A program made the position numbers and the translations under genes. A stretch of 19,775 nt of DNA from assembly GCA_905201685.1 (NCBI GenBank), contig CAJKOW010000037.1, forward strand, positions 1 through 19,775, written 5' to 3'. Below the pieces are notes generated by a model. The model had not been told where the DNA came from. It ran no database searches and saw only the letters and a list, made by a program, of their open reading frames with translations. Origin of the DNA: an uncultured Bacteroides sp. Its GTDB lineage: Bacteria > Bacteroidota > Bacteroidia > Bacteroidales > Bacteroidaceae. This document shows, piece after piece, positions 6,398 to 14,969 of the stretch. The number at the start of each line of letters is the position of its first letter. Position 1 is the stretch's first letter.

Positions 6398-8200
6398 TTA
6401 TGAGTTCTTATTGGCACGCTTGCGTTCCGTCTCGTCGAGGATAACTTTACGCATACGCATAGACTTCGGAGTGACCTCTACATACTCGTCTTCCTTAATG
6501 TATTCCAATGCTTCTTCCAGCGAGAACTGTACGGGAGGAATCAGACGGGCTTTCTCGTCCGAACCGCTGGCACGCATATTGGTCAGTTTCTTCGACTTGG
6601 TCACGTTCACTACCAAATCGTTTTCGTGTGAATGTTCACCTACCACCTGACCTGCATAGACTTCCTCTTGAGGGAAAATGAAGAATTTGCCACGGTCCTG
6701 CAGTTTGTCGATGGCATAAGCAAAAGCCGTTCCACTCTCCATGGCAATCATGGATCCGTTGGTACGACGCTCTATCTCGCCCTTATAAGGCTGATACTCC
6801 TTGAAGCGATGTGCCATGATGGCTTCACCGGCACTGGCTGTCAACACATTGGTACGCAAGCCGATGATACCGCGCGACGGCATGTCGAACTCCAAGTTCA
6901 CACGGTCACCCGCATTTTCCATCTTCACCATTTCGCCCTTACGACGAGTCACCATATCGATAATCTTGCTGGCATATTCCTCTGGAACATTTACAGTCAA
7001 CTCCTCGATAGGTTCGCACTTCACACCGTCTATCTCCTTGAAGATAACCTGTGGCTGACCAACCTGCAACTCATAGCCTTCACGGCGCATGGTCTCGATC
7101 AGTACAGACAAGTGAAGCACACCACGACCCGAAACGATCCATTTCCCGTCTTCTTCGCTCTTCTTCACACGCAAAGCCAGGTTCTTGTCCAGCTCCTTCA
7201 TCAGTCGGTCGTGAATGTGACGCGAAGTCACGAATTTACCTTCTCTTCCGAAGAAAGGCGAGTCGTTGATGGTGAACAACATGCTCATGGTCGGCTCGTC
7301 GATGGCAATAGGCGGCAATGCTTCGGGGTTCTCGTAATCGCAGATGGTATCGCCAATCTCGAAACCATCGATACCTACCAGGGCGCAAATGTCACCCGAT
7401 GAAACTTCGGGCACTCTGACACGCCCCATGCCTTCGAATGTATGCAGTTCTTTAATTTTAGTCTTGATGATGCTGCCGTCACGTTTTGCCAACGATACAT
7501 TCATACCCTCGCGCAACGTACCGCGATGAACACGTCCCACCGCAATACGTCCGGTATAAGATGAATAATCGAGCGAAGTAATCAGCATCTGCGGCGTACC
7601 TTCCAGCTGCTCGGGAGCAGGTATGTTCTCCAGAATGCAGTCGAGCAAAGGAGTGATGTTATCGGTCGGCTTCTGCCAGTCGGTACTCATCCAGTTGTTC
7701 TTGGCCGATCCGTAAATGACGGGGAAGTCAAGTTGATCTTCAGTTGCGTTAAGGCTGAACATCAGATCGAACACCATTTCATACACTTCTTCGGGGCGAC
7801 AGTTGGGCTTATCCACCTTATTGACAACCACAATGGGCTTCAAACCAATCTGCAAAGCCTTTTGAAGCACAAAGCGCGTCTGAGGCATCGGGCCTTCGAA
7901 CGCATCAACCAGCAGAAGACAACCGTCGGCCATATTGAGCACACGCTCTACCTCGCCGCCAAAGTCACTGTGTCCCGGAGTGTCGATAATATTAATCTTG
8001 GTGCCTTTATAGTTAATGGATACGTTCTTCGAGAGAATCGTTATTCCTCGCTCACGTTCCAAATCATTGTTATCCAGCATCAATTCACCCGTGCTCTGGT
8101 TGTTCCGGAAAAGATGTCCGGCCAGCAGCATCTTGTCTACAAGCGTCGTCTTCCCATGATCGACATGGGCAATAATTGCAATGTTTCTGATGTTTTGCAT
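6398..8200 (-). CDS. typA: GTP-binding ribosome-associated protein TypA/BipA
   Basis: Translational GTPase of the EF-G/LepA superfamily that acts on the ribosome, linked to 50S assembly and stress or cold adaptation (family knowledge). Starting at the ATG at 8200 (MQNIRNIAIIAHVDHGKTTL) gives 600 residues, the normal TypA length; a longer open frame to 8452 adds 84 residues of non-family sequence over the promoter. G motifs in order: G1 AHVDHGKTT (11-19), G2 region ERERGITIL (48-56), G3 DTPGH (73-77), G4 NKVD (127-130), G5 SAK (165-167). Further on are the EF-G-like domain (VSGRGVLHLSVLIETMRREGYE) and the TypA-specific C-terminus with RGIIGLRTNVLTASAG and GEHSHENDLVVNVTKSKKLTNMRASG-type sequence. 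It is divergent from rpsO. Confidence 0.97.
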   Translation of the reverse strand: MQNIRNIAIIAHVDHGKTTLVDKMLLAGHLFRNNQSTGELMLDNNDLERERGITILSKNVSINYKGTKINIIDTPGHSDFGGEVERVLNMADGCLLLVDAFEGPMPQTRFVLQKALQIGLKPIVVVNKVDKPNCRPEEVYEMVFDLMFSLNATEDQLDFPVIYGSAKNNWMSTDWQKPTDNITPLLDCILENIPAPEQLEGTPQMLITSLDYSSYTGRIAVGRVHRGTLREGMNVSLAKRDGSIIKTKIKELHTFEGMGRVRVPEVSSGDICALVGIDGFEIGDTICDYENPEALPPIAIDEPTMSMLFTINDSPFFGREGKFVTSRHIHDRLMKELDKNLALRVKKSEEDGKWIVSGRGVLHLSVLIETMRREGYELQVGQPQVIFKEIDGVKCEPIEELTVNVPEEYASKIIDMVTRRKGEMVKMENAGDRVNLEFDMPSRGIIGLRTNVLTASAGEAIMAHRFKEYQPYKGEIERRTNGSMIAMESGTAFAYAIDKLQDRGKFFIFPQEEVYAGQVVGEHSHENDLVVNVTKSKKLTNMRASGSDEKARLIPPVQFSLEEALEYIKEDEYVEVTPKSMRMRKVILDETERKRANKNS

Positions 8201-8224
8201 ATAATACCTATTATTTTCGAGGTG

Positions 8225-8232
8225 CAAAGATA
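8225..8232 (-). promoter_or_regulatory. Probable -7 box of typA
   Basis: On the minus strand TATCTTTG (8232 to 8225) fits TAnnTTTG and lies 24 nt before the typA start chosen at 8200, which supports that start. No TTTG is correctly placed for a -33 element. Confidence 0.55.
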
Positions 8233-8473
8233 GTGTATTTTTTACGATTACCGACTGGTATTTGTCAAAAAGTCGCTTTCTTATCCCTCTGTTCTGACGC
8301 ACATTGACTCCATATTTGCCTTTCCGCACCGATAGAACAAGCATCTGAACCATTGCACATACACACAAACGAAATGTATCGCCCCCAGACACCTCGAAAA
8401 CTTTTGCTTGTTTACCATGAAGGAACTTTTCTGCAAAAAACAGCGTCAGCATACACTTTTTCGCCTGAAAGTC

Positions 8474-8504
8474 ATTGCCATATCAAAGATAATCCCTACC
8501 TTTG
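8474..8504 (+). promoter_or_regulatory. rpsO promoter
   Basis: ATTG at 8474-8477 and TACCTTTG at 8497-8504 are separated by 19 nt, a good match to the Bacteroides -33/-7 promoter. The resulting leader (about 40 nt) contains a small GCCCCGAAAGGGAA hairpin-like element at about 8506-8520. In other bacteria S15 represses its own translation through leader structure; whether that applies here is not shown. Confidence 0.7.
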
Positions 8505-8549
8505 CAGCCCCGAAAGGGAATATTAATAACTTTTTTAATTAAACATTTT

Positions 8550-8819
8550 ATGTATTTAGACGCTGCTAAAAAGCAAGAAATCTTCGGCAAGTACGGAAAG
8601 TCTAACTCTGATACTGGATCAGCTGAGTCTCAGATAGCTTTGTTTTCCTACCGTATTGCCCGTCTGACTGAGCACATGAAGCTCAACAGAAAGGATTATA
8701 GTACTGAAAGAGCCTTGACGATGTTGGTAGGTAAACGCCGTGCGCTGCTCAACTACCTGTACAACCGCGACATTAATCGCTATCGTGCCATCGTTAAAGA
8801 GCTTGGCTTGCGTAAGTAA
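8550..8819 (+). CDS. rpsO: 30S ribosomal protein S15
   Basis: S15 binds 16S rRNA early in 30S assembly. The 89-residue product beginning MYLDAAKKQEIFGKYG has the normal length for the family. The signature region TGSAESQIALFSYRIARLTEHMK-type sequence with DTGS (about 21-24) and LVGKRRALLNYL (about 60-71) is clear. I chose ATG 8550; an upstream in-frame start at 8502 would begin inside the -7 promoter box. The gene is monocistronic, with a promoter at 8474-8504 and its own terminator. Confidence 0.97.
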   Translation: MYLDAAKKQEIFGKYGKSNSDTGSAESQIALFSYRIARLTEHMKLNRKDYSTERALTMLVGKRRALLNYLYNRDINRYRAIVKELGLRK

Positions 8820-8847
8820 TCGCACTTGCGGCAACAAAATGAAAGTT

Positions 8848-8890
8848 AAAGGAGATGTGTCCACCAAACGACGCATCTCCTTTTCTTTTT
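8848..8890 (+). terminator. rpsO intrinsic terminator
   Basis: A 14-bp stem with one G-U pair (8848-8861 with 8870-8883, arm AAAGGAGATGTGTC) is followed by TTTTCTTTTT at 8881-8890. It lies 28 bp after the rpsO stop and before the converging end of the AraC gene at 8915. Confidence 0.85.
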
Positions 8891-8914
8891 CCTCGACGGC
8901 TTTTTATTGTATCT

Positions 8915-9772
8915 TCATCCTTTTATTCTGTATTCCAACGGACTCATACCGACATAACGTTTGAAGTATTTTCCAAAGAACGAAATATTGGCAAAATTCA
9001 GCGCATCCGATATTTCCTGAACAGAAGCATCCGTCAGCTTCAGCCGCGACTTGGCATCCATAATAACCATTGACGAAATAATGTCGGTACAGGTACTACC
9101 GGTCACTTCCCTGACCACGCTACACAGATAAGCATGACTTACCCGCAACTGCTCGGCATACCACACTACTTGCCTGATTTGTGAATAATGACGCATGACA
9201 AGCCGCGTAAAGCTGCGGAACAACTGTTCGTTTTTGGTCAGCAACCGATGCTGACTGTTTCGATCCGAACAGATCTGATGAATAGCCAGATGAACATCGG
9301 CAAACAAATTGTTGGCAGCCGCCTTCCGCCCCTTCTCATCGAGAAACTCGTACAAACGTATAAGAAGGCCAAAAAAGTCGCGAAGCAAATCCGATGCCTC
9401 TTTATGAAGAGAGATAACCGGAGATTCTGACAACATGTAACATGCATCAATCATATGCTGCGAGGGATTACTTTTAATATACCCGGATGAAAAGCCCAGA
9501 AAATAAATCTTCAATTCATTACTCACTTTGTGGATCTGAAAAATAGTCCCGGGCACCAGCAATACCGCTTCATCCTGATGTACGCAAAACCGATTTAAAT
9601 TGACTGAAGCTTCCACCTCGCCACTCTGACAGTATATAAACATCTCACACTTCAACCTTACCGGAAAATCCGTATAAAGGTTGAGCAGAGCGGGATCGAT
9701 ATCTGTACCTGCCAACCAATCTTCCGGCAAATCGATTTTGGGCATGTCTTTTTCTTGATTATGTTCCACCAT
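8915..9772 (-). CDS. AraC-family transcriptional regulator
   Basis: The 285-residue protein has a poorly conserved N-terminal sensing domain (about 20-170, with cupin-like beta strands such as EAVLLVPGTIFQIHKV at 68-83). A C-terminal AraC DNA-binding domain (about 180-285) follows: first helix-turn-helix WYAEQLRVSHAYLCSVVREV (204-223), second around VQEISDALNFANISFFGKYF (251-270), and the family ending GMSPLEYR (275-282). I chose the ATG at 9772 because a consensus promoter ends 24 nt before it; the open frame runs on to 9853 but would cover that promoter. It is divergent from the DUF4493/PCMD lipoprotein locus (271-bp gap), so it is a candidate regulator of that locus. The ligand is unknown. 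Confidence 0.9.
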   Translation of the reverse strand: MVEHNQEKDMPKIDLPEDWLAGTDIDPALLNLYTDFPVRLKCEMFIYCQSGEVEASVNLNRFCVHQDEAVLLVPGTIFQIHKVSNELKIYFLGFSSGYIKSNPSQHMIDACYMLSESPVISLHKEASDLLRDFFGLLIRLYEFLDEKGRKAAANNLFADVHLAIHQICSDRNSQHRLLTKNEQLFRSFTRLVMRHYSQIRQVVWYAEQLRVSHAYLCSVVREVTGSTCTDIISSMVIMDAKSRLKLTDASVQEISDALNFANISFFGKYFKRYVGMSPLEYRIKG

Positions 9773-9795
9773 ATCCGTATAATTATATCGAGTCA

Positions 9796-9826
9796 CAAAG
9801 ATAAGCTTATTTGAAAAACAGACAAA
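9796..9826 (-). promoter_or_regulatory. Promoter of the AraC-type regulator
   Basis: On the minus strand TTTG (9826-9823) and TATCTTTG (9803-9796) are separated by 19 nt, a full match to the Bacteroides -33/-7 promoter. Its position just upstream of 9772 supports the start assigned to the regulator. Confidence 0.75.
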
Positions 9827-9940
9827 TGATTCTGACCAGCTTATCAACGTCAACCCCTATTTATTACGCATTTATAACGATACAAGAGGCCTAGCCCAAA
9901 GGATCAGATGAAAAAAAGAACATAAAAAGTAAAAACAGAC

Positions 9941-9972
9941 CTTGCTCAAGTGGTCATAAACACGTTACTTTG
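9941..9972 (+). promoter_or_regulatory. Probable promoter of the surface lipoprotein locus
   Basis: CTTG (9941-9944) and TTACTTTG (9965-9972, one mismatch to TAnnTTTG) are separated by 20 nt. The transcript leader would be about 65 nt. It contains a hairpin, CTCCT at 10003-10007 pairing with AGGAG at 10022-10026, with AAAA-GCG-TTTT inside, just before the AT-rich start region of the first lipoprotein gene. Confidence 0.55.
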
Positions 9973-10043
9973 CAGCCCGAAAAAAGCATAAAAACCAGTC
10001 ATCTCCTAAAAGCGTTTTTACAGGAGGCATTAAACAAAAAAAT

Positions 10044-10817
10044 ATGAAAGTCAACAAAATTAAACTATTCCTGATGGGCTGCATGGCATCCCTGACGATC
10101 ACATCCTGCACCTCAAGCGAGGATCCTGCAGAAAATGCCGGAAGCGGCAGTATCCGATTAGGTCTTACTACCAGCACCGTATTTACGAAAGCGGTAAACG
10201 AGAGCGATTACGGAGATATTAATAAATACTCTGTGCAGATTCTAAATGACAAAGGAACAACTGTTGAAGAATTTATCTATAGTGAAAAGCCGGAACGAAT
10301 CAGCTTAAATAATGGGAATTACACACTGAAAGCATTTTATGGTACAGAAAGTGATGCCTCACGCGATGAATTCTATGTAGAAGGAGAAACGGGATTCACC
10401 GTTAACGGAGAAGAACTTCAGGAAGTAGCAGTCGAATGCAAACCTACCTGCGGAAAGGTAAAAGTAAGTTTCGCCAACAATATGTCTCAATACTTCAGCA
10501 ACTATTCTGTGGTATATGAAACGGCTGCATTAAAAGAGACCGGAAGTAGCGCCATTTGGCAAAAAAACGATACCGAGCCATGGTACTTGAAAGTAAATGC
10601 AGCAGGAGAAAGCGTAAAAGCTTCCATCAACTTTACTCGTATCAGCGATAACAAGTCTGCAACAGTGGAAAAGACTTACACACTGGCCCCTGGTAAATCG
10701 TGGACACTGAACATTGCGCCGCAAGACAACAACGGTAGTTTGGGCATCGTTGTTACCATCGATGAATCGACTGATGATGAAGAAATCGATATCGAAGTTC
10801 CCTCCGAATGGATTTAA
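10044..10817 (+). CDS. DUF4493-type surface lipoprotein (first gene of the locus)
   Basis: This 257-residue protein opens with a lipoprotein signal (lipobox TITSC, Cys22) followed by the acidic stretch TSSEDPAE, which resembles the Bacteroidota surface-export signal. The mature part has DUF4493-type landmarks: GSIRLGLTTS after the linker (35-44), the basic TKA motif at 48-50, a repeated-strand region with NNGNYTLKAFYG, and CKPTCGKVKVSFANNMSQYF in the second half. It ends in an acidic tail, TDDEEIDIEVPSEWI. DUF4493 has no assigned function. The domain looks beta-rich, and by analogy with fimbrillin-like lipoproteins it may be a surface structural or binding protein (inference). The next gene starts 34 bp downstream on the same strand. 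Confidence 0.8.
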   Translation: MKVNKIKLFLMGCMASLTITSCTSSEDPAENAGSGSIRLGLTTSTVFTKAVNESDYGDINKYSVQILNDKGTTVEEFIYSEKPERISLNNGNYTLKAFYGTESDASRDEFYVEGETGFTVNGEELQEVAVECKPTCGKVKVSFANNMSQYFSNYSVVYETAALKETGSSAIWQKNDTEPWYLKVNAAGESVKASINFTRISDNKSATVEKTYTLAPGKSWTLNIAPQDNNGSLGIVVTIDESTDDEEIDIEVPSEWI

Positions 10818-10851
10818 AACTCAATATCCTTAATATATAAAGAAGAGATTT

Positions 10852-12129
10852 ATGAAACTAATCAATATCATAGCCTTAAGCACAGTAGCCATCCTTGGTT
10901 TGGCGTCGTGCGAGATGAAAAATGAACTGACTGGCAGTCTGGTGAGCAAAGAAGATACAGGCGCTTTAGAACTTGGAGTCAGCGTAAAGCAACCCGTTTC
11001 ACAGACACGTGCTACAGAAGTGACAACCAACAATTTCCCTGTAACCATACAAGGAACAAGTGCCGAAGTAACTGACGTAGTAAAAGAATACGCTACCGTA
11101 GATGAAGTCCCGTCCAGCATCACAGTCCCTGTAGGACAATATACCGTAACGTCACATACTCCCGGAACATTGGAAAAGAAAATGGAAAATCCCTATTATT
11201 CGGGCAGTACAAATATTACTGTTAGCAAAGGCATCACAAGTGAAGTCGACGTTGTATGTCGTATGGCCAACAGCCGCATTCAGATGAAGTACGGAAACGA
11301 TTTCAAAGAGGCATTCAGTTCATGGACGATTACCATAGACGATGGCACAGAAACTGCACTTGCATACACCGAAAGTGACCAGAATCCGGCTCCCATCTAT
11401 TGGCATTTTGGTGATAACATCACAGCCATCACTGTCAACATCAAAGCTGTAACAACTAAAGGGAACACTGTAACCGAAAGACGAGTATTCCAGAAGAAAG
11501 ACGCAGCCGAACAGTATGAAGAAGTGGGAGATGCATTCACCGGCGGTGATGCACTGGAAATCAACATGGGTACTGTAGAATCTTCCACAGGAGAACTGAC
11601 AGGAATTACCATTACTGCCAATATCACATTTGAAAATGAAAGCGAGTCGGTAGAGATTCCGACAACAAATCCGGACGAGGGTGGAGATTCTGGAACTGAA
11701 CCGCCAACAGGAGATGGTATTAACATTACCGAACCTGCAGGAAACAGTTTCTTAACAGATGGAGTTGATATTAACAATGGGGCATTCCCTGATAAAGAAA
11801 TCAAGATTTTAATGTCTGTACCTGACGGCATACAAAATCTGTATGTAAAAGTAGAAACAACTAACTCTGTATTTGAAGGAATGGTGGCAGGAATGGGATT
11901 AACAGCAGAAAACGGGTTAGATCTAACATCGCAAGAAGCAATCGATCAGGCTTTAGGCAACCTATTCCCACTTCCTGAGGCCGGACAAACAAACTATTCT
12001 TTTACGTTAAGCGAAACGCTTCTTTACCTGCTTAAGGATTTTGATGGTGAGCACCAGTTCATGCTGACTGTAATTGACAAAAACAACCAGCAAGCAAGTG
12101 CAACACTTACTGTCCGTGTGACGAAATAA
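10852..12129 (+). CDS. DUF4493-type lipoprotein with extra C-terminal domain
   Basis: The 425-residue product has a lipoprotein signal ending LGLASC (Cys20). A DUF4493-type domain spans about 36-265: GALELGVSV (37-45), the TRA motif at 52-54, VGQYTVTSHTPG, YYSGSTNITVSKG, and CRMANSRIQMKYGNDFKEAF. A low-complexity acidic/proline linker follows at about 270-290 (NPDEGGDSGTEPPTGDG). A separate C-terminal domain of about 130 residues then ends in strand-like SATLTVRVTK. The C-terminal domain (NLYVKVETTNSVFEGM, LLKDFDGEHQFMLTVID) looks like an Ig-like beta domain, but I cannot name its family. It sits between two other DUF4493 lipoprotein genes with short gaps and is probably co-transcribed with them. 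Function unknown. Confidence 0.8.
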   Translation: MKLINIIALSTVAILGLASCEMKNELTGSLVSKEDTGALELGVSVKQPVSQTRATEVTTNNFPVTIQGTSAEVTDVVKEYATVDEVPSSITVPVGQYTVTSHTPGTLEKKMENPYYSGSTNITVSKGITSEVDVVCRMANSRIQMKYGNDFKEAFSSWTITIDDGTETALAYTESDQNPAPIYWHFGDNITAITVNIKAVTTKGNTVTERRVFQKKDAAEQYEEVGDAFTGGDALEINMGTVESSTGELTGITITANITFENESESVEIPTTNPDEGGDSGTEPPTGDGINITEPAGNSFLTDGVDINNGAFPDKEIKILMSVPDGIQNLYVKVETTNSVFEGMVAGMGLTAENGLDLTSQEAIDQALGNLFPLPEAGQTNYSFTLSETLLYLLKDFDGEHQFMLTVIDKNNQQASATLTVRVTK

Positions 12130-12155
12130 ATCAAACTACCAATCAGAGAAAAAGT

Positions 12156-13934
12156 ATGAAAAATCTATATTTATTCCTTATTACATTGCTGACATTGCCT
12201 GCTTTAATTTCTTGCCAGCAAGACGATGTAGATAACATCGGTTATCTCCGTATTGAAATAGGAACTAATGCCTACGTAGATACCCGTATCGCCGCAGATT
12301 ATAACCCTAAACAAATTGCTTTGCAAATACTCGATAGTAAAGGAGGAATCGTAGAAAGTACCGACGACTGGGAAACCTTGTCGGGACAACAAATCCGCTT
12401 GGAAGCAGGAACCTATACCGTAAAAGCTTCTTCCAACGGGTTCGATGGTTCCGAATCGGGTTTTGACATACCTTACTATGCCGGTAGCCAGCAGATAACG
12501 GTACAAACTGGCAAAGAGGTCACCGCCAACATTACCTGTACATTGGCTAACGTAAAAGTTACCGTAAATTATGATCAGTCTTTTATAGATGCTTTCCAAT
12601 CGGCTACAGCCACCGTCAAGTCGGCTATGGAGGGTGTTAACGAACTCAGCTTCAGAATGGGCGATGAACTGAAACCAGCATATTTCCCTGTAGCAGACCT
12701 CACCGCTACTATTTCTGTAACCAACCATTCCGGACAACAGTTCTCGCAAGATACACCTATCACTAACGTGAAAGCCCGCAAACACTACATTCTGAACTTT
12801 AAGGTTGCCGAAACCGGCGATATAGGAGGAGTCAGCGTCAGTGTAGATGGAACAGAAACTGTATATACATTTACGTTCAATGTTTCTACCGAAGCCAGCA
12901 CAAAATTAGGGGCCGAACCGGCTAACGCTTGGAGTAACTTTGCTTATTTAGAAGGAAGTATTCTTTCCTCATCCGAAGAACTTGATCCGGCCAGCATGCA
13001 TTTTGAGTATAAAAAGGCCGATGCAGAAGAATGGCAAACTATCTCAGCCAATTATAATAGCGGAAACCAGAAATTCACAGCGACACTTACAGGGTTGACA
13101 CCTGCCACGCAATATACTTATCGCCTTGCTTATGAAAAGAGTGGAAACACTTATGCCAGTGAAGAAGTTTCATTTACTACAGAAACAACAACAGAATTGC
13201 ACAATGGCAATCTTGACGCTTGGTCGCAGTCGGGTAGTACTTGGTATCCAGGTTCTTCCAGTGAAGCTGGAAATACTACTTGTTTCTGGAATACCAGCAA
13301 TCCAGGAACTTCTCAAGGTATGGGAGCAATAGGTGGGGCTGTCAATCCTACACAAGGCGTAACCTCACCCGTCCATACACCGGGCGGAAAAGCTGCTGAA
13401 TTAAAATCAACAGAGAAACTGTCTGTCTTTGCCGCTGCTAGTTTATATACCGGTAGCTTTTTAGGCCTTGATGGTATGAGTGCCAATATGGAATTTGGGA
13501 AACCTTTTACTTCACGCCCCAGTGCACTCCATGGATTCTACAAATATACACCGGCTGTTATTAATAAAGTGGACCGCACCCCCGATGGCGTTTCAATCAT
13601 AAAAGACGAAACAATGGACCAATGTGCCATCTTTATTGCCTTGTCAACCAAGAGCTTCCAGTTTAACAATAAAAAGGAGGAAGAATACATCGACTATGCC
13701 AATGATCCTGCCATTATCGCTTATGGAGAACTGCCTTCTGGAGCTGCCACTTCAGGTGATAATTATACCGAGTTCACAATACCACTCATTTATAAGAGCC
13801 TGACGGAAAAGCCTACACATATTATCATTGTATGTAGCGCAAGTAAATATGGTGATTACATGACTGGTGGTGTAGGTAGTACAATGTATGTCGACGACTT
13901 AGAGTTGCTTTATGGAGTTCCTTCCACCAAGTAA
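12156..13934 (+). CDS. DUF4493-Fn3-PCMD lipoprotein
   Basis: The 592-residue protein has a lipoprotein signal ending LISC (Cys20) followed by QQDDVD, an acidic surface-export-like signal. Modules in order: DUF4493-type domain at about 29-228 (GYLRIEIG, DTRIAAD with Arg44, AGTYTVKAS, CTLANVKVTVNYDQSF); a fibronectin-III-like domain at about 235-345 (LTGLTPATQYTYRLAYEKSG, EEVSFTTE); and a PCMD at about 347-590. The PCMD starts HNGNLDAW, contains CFWNTSNPG, GGKAAELKS and FTSRPSALHGFYKYTP, and ends in SASKYGDYMTGGVGS with VDDLELLYG. PCMD is a beta-sandwich named for suspected carbohydrate roles; binding rather than catalysis is my inference, since no catalytic motif is evident. Transcription may be interrupted after this gene by the palindrome at 13979-14040. 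Confidence 0.85.
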   Translation: MKNLYLFLITLLTLPALISCQQDDVDNIGYLRIEIGTNAYVDTRIAADYNPKQIALQILDSKGGIVESTDDWETLSGQQIRLEAGTYTVKASSNGFDGSESGFDIPYYAGSQQITVQTGKEVTANITCTLANVKVTVNYDQSFIDAFQSATATVKSAMEGVNELSFRMGDELKPAYFPVADLTATISVTNHSGQQFSQDTPITNVKARKHYILNFKVAETGDIGGVSVSVDGTETVYTFTFNVSTEASTKLGAEPANAWSNFAYLEGSILSSSEELDPASMHFEYKKADAEEWQTISANYNSGNQKFTATLTGLTPATQYTYRLAYEKSGNTYASEEVSFTTETTTELHNGNLDAWSQSGSTWYPGSSSEAGNTTCFWNTSNPGTSQGMGAIGGAVNPTQGVTSPVHTPGGKAAELKSTEKLSVFAAASLYTGSFLGLDGMSANMEFGKPFTSRPSALHGFYKYTPAVINKVDRTPDGVSIIKDETMDQCAIFIALSTKSFQFNNKKEEEYIDYANDPAIIAYGELPSGAATSGDNYTEFTIPLIYKSLTEKPTHIIIVCSASKYGDYMTGGVGSTMYVDDLELLYGVPSTK

Positions 13935-13978
13935 AGTCGTACACAATTATTAATTAAAAAGAGAGAGCGTCATAACTC

Positions 13979-14040
13979 ACCACAGATTACACAGACAGGC
14001 ACAGAGATTTCAATCTGTGATCATCTGTGTAATCCGTGGT
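13979..14040. repeat. 62-nt palindromic intergenic repeat
   Basis: The outer arms ACCACAGATTACACAGA (13979-13995) and TCTGTGTAATCCGTGGT (14024-14040) are complementary at 16 of 17 positions. An inner stem CACAGA/TCTGTG (14000-14005 with 14014-14019) closes an 8-nt loop, separated from the outer stem by a 4-by-4 internal loop. Sequences of this ACAGATTACACAGA type recur between genes in Bacteroides genomes as I remember them; copy number here cannot be checked. It lies between the third lipoprotein gene and the barrel gene and could attenuate or terminate transcription, though no T-tract follows. Confidence 0.85.
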
Positions 14041-14085
14041 AAACTGCGGTTTTGATGCCCCTCTTATATACGTTTTTAAACATTT

Positions 14086-14943
14086 ATGTTCAGAATACTG
14101 TCACTCATCCTATTGTTCGCTATCGGTAGTGCATTCCAGACACTGCAGGCGCAGAAGTCTATCAGCATCGAAACCACCCTCAATGGCGACAGCATCATCA
14201 TAGCCGATTCAACAGGACATGTTTACAAGATAAAAGCTCCAACCAAAAAGAAACGGAAAAAAGCCCAACGGCCCCAGCGCATCGACCGCGGCATCATGCA
14301 ATCGGTCTTCATTCCCAAGGGGCAGTGGATGACAGGAGGTACGGTTTCTTATTCCGAACACGAGGAAGATAACCTGAACTTTCTGGTCATAAAGAATGTA
14401 GAAGGTTTGGGATATACGTTCAACGTTAGTCCCTACGTCGGCTACTTCTTCAAGGACAATGTAGCGGCAGGCTTACGCTTCGGTTACAACCGCACCTATC
14501 TGGATATGGCCAACTTCGAACTGAATCTGGGTGAAGATTTCAACATCAGCCTCAAGGACCTCTACTATCTGGAACATGAATATCAGGTATCGGGTTTTCT
14601 GCGTACCTACATGCCCATCGGCAAAAGCAAGATTTTCGGACTGTTCAACGAAGTGCGCCTGACGTACGCCTAAGGAGTAGGAAAGAACTCGACCGGTTCG
14701 AATACCGAATACGACGGTACTTTCGAACGGACGCACAACCTGCAAATCGGTATAGCACCGGGCATGACGGCCTTCGTCACCGACTGGTCGGCAGTCGAAG
14801 TATCGGTAGGCGTGATGGGCTACAACTTCAAATGGCAGAAACAGACAACCAATCAGATAGAAAGCGGCATGAGAAGAACGTCTTCGGGAAACTTCAAGAT
14901 CAACCTCTTCTCGATTAACATCGGCATGACCTTCTACCTGTAA
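14086..14943 (+). pseudogene. Outer-membrane beta-barrel protein gene interrupted by an in-frame TAA
   Basis: The first 195 codons encode a signal peptide (cleavage likely after LQA, residue 22), a very basic linker (KAPTKKKRKKAQRPQR, about 51-66) and alternating amphipathic strands typical of small outer-membrane barrels, such as WMTGGTVSYSE, GYTFNVSPYVGYFF and AAGLRFGYNRTYLDM. At 14671-14673 the frame meets TAA. The same frame then stays open for 89 more codons to a TAA at 14941-14943 and encodes more barrel strands (THNLQIGIAPGMTAFVTDW, VEVSVGVMGYNFKWQ), ending NIGMTFYL, a typical barrel C-terminal strand. One base change, for example CAA to TAA, explains this. The truncated protein would lack the closing strands and probably be non-functional. 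The full length would be 285 residues. The family is not recognised beyond that. Confidence 0.8.
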
Positions 14944-14969
14944 ACCAACGATCAAGAAACGAACGAACT

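Larger units (their letters stand above)
8201..8549. other. typA-rpsO divergent intergenic region
   Basis: This 349-base region holds the typA promoter near 8232, the rpsO promoter near 8474-8504 and the rpsO leader. The stretch 8233-8473 has no convincing gene. Within it, 8290-8320 resembles the IS terminal repeat found at both window ends (see findings). The rest shows no feature I can name. Confidence 0.5.

Noticed and set aside
6632..7402. 256-codon plus-strand frame opposite typA
   Set aside because: It is a shadow of a highly conserved gene; the translation is His/Leu/Thr-rich without recognisable features.
8201..8452. 84-residue N-terminal extension of TypA
   Set aside because: It covers the -7 box and has no TypA-like sequence; starting at 8200 gives the normal family length.
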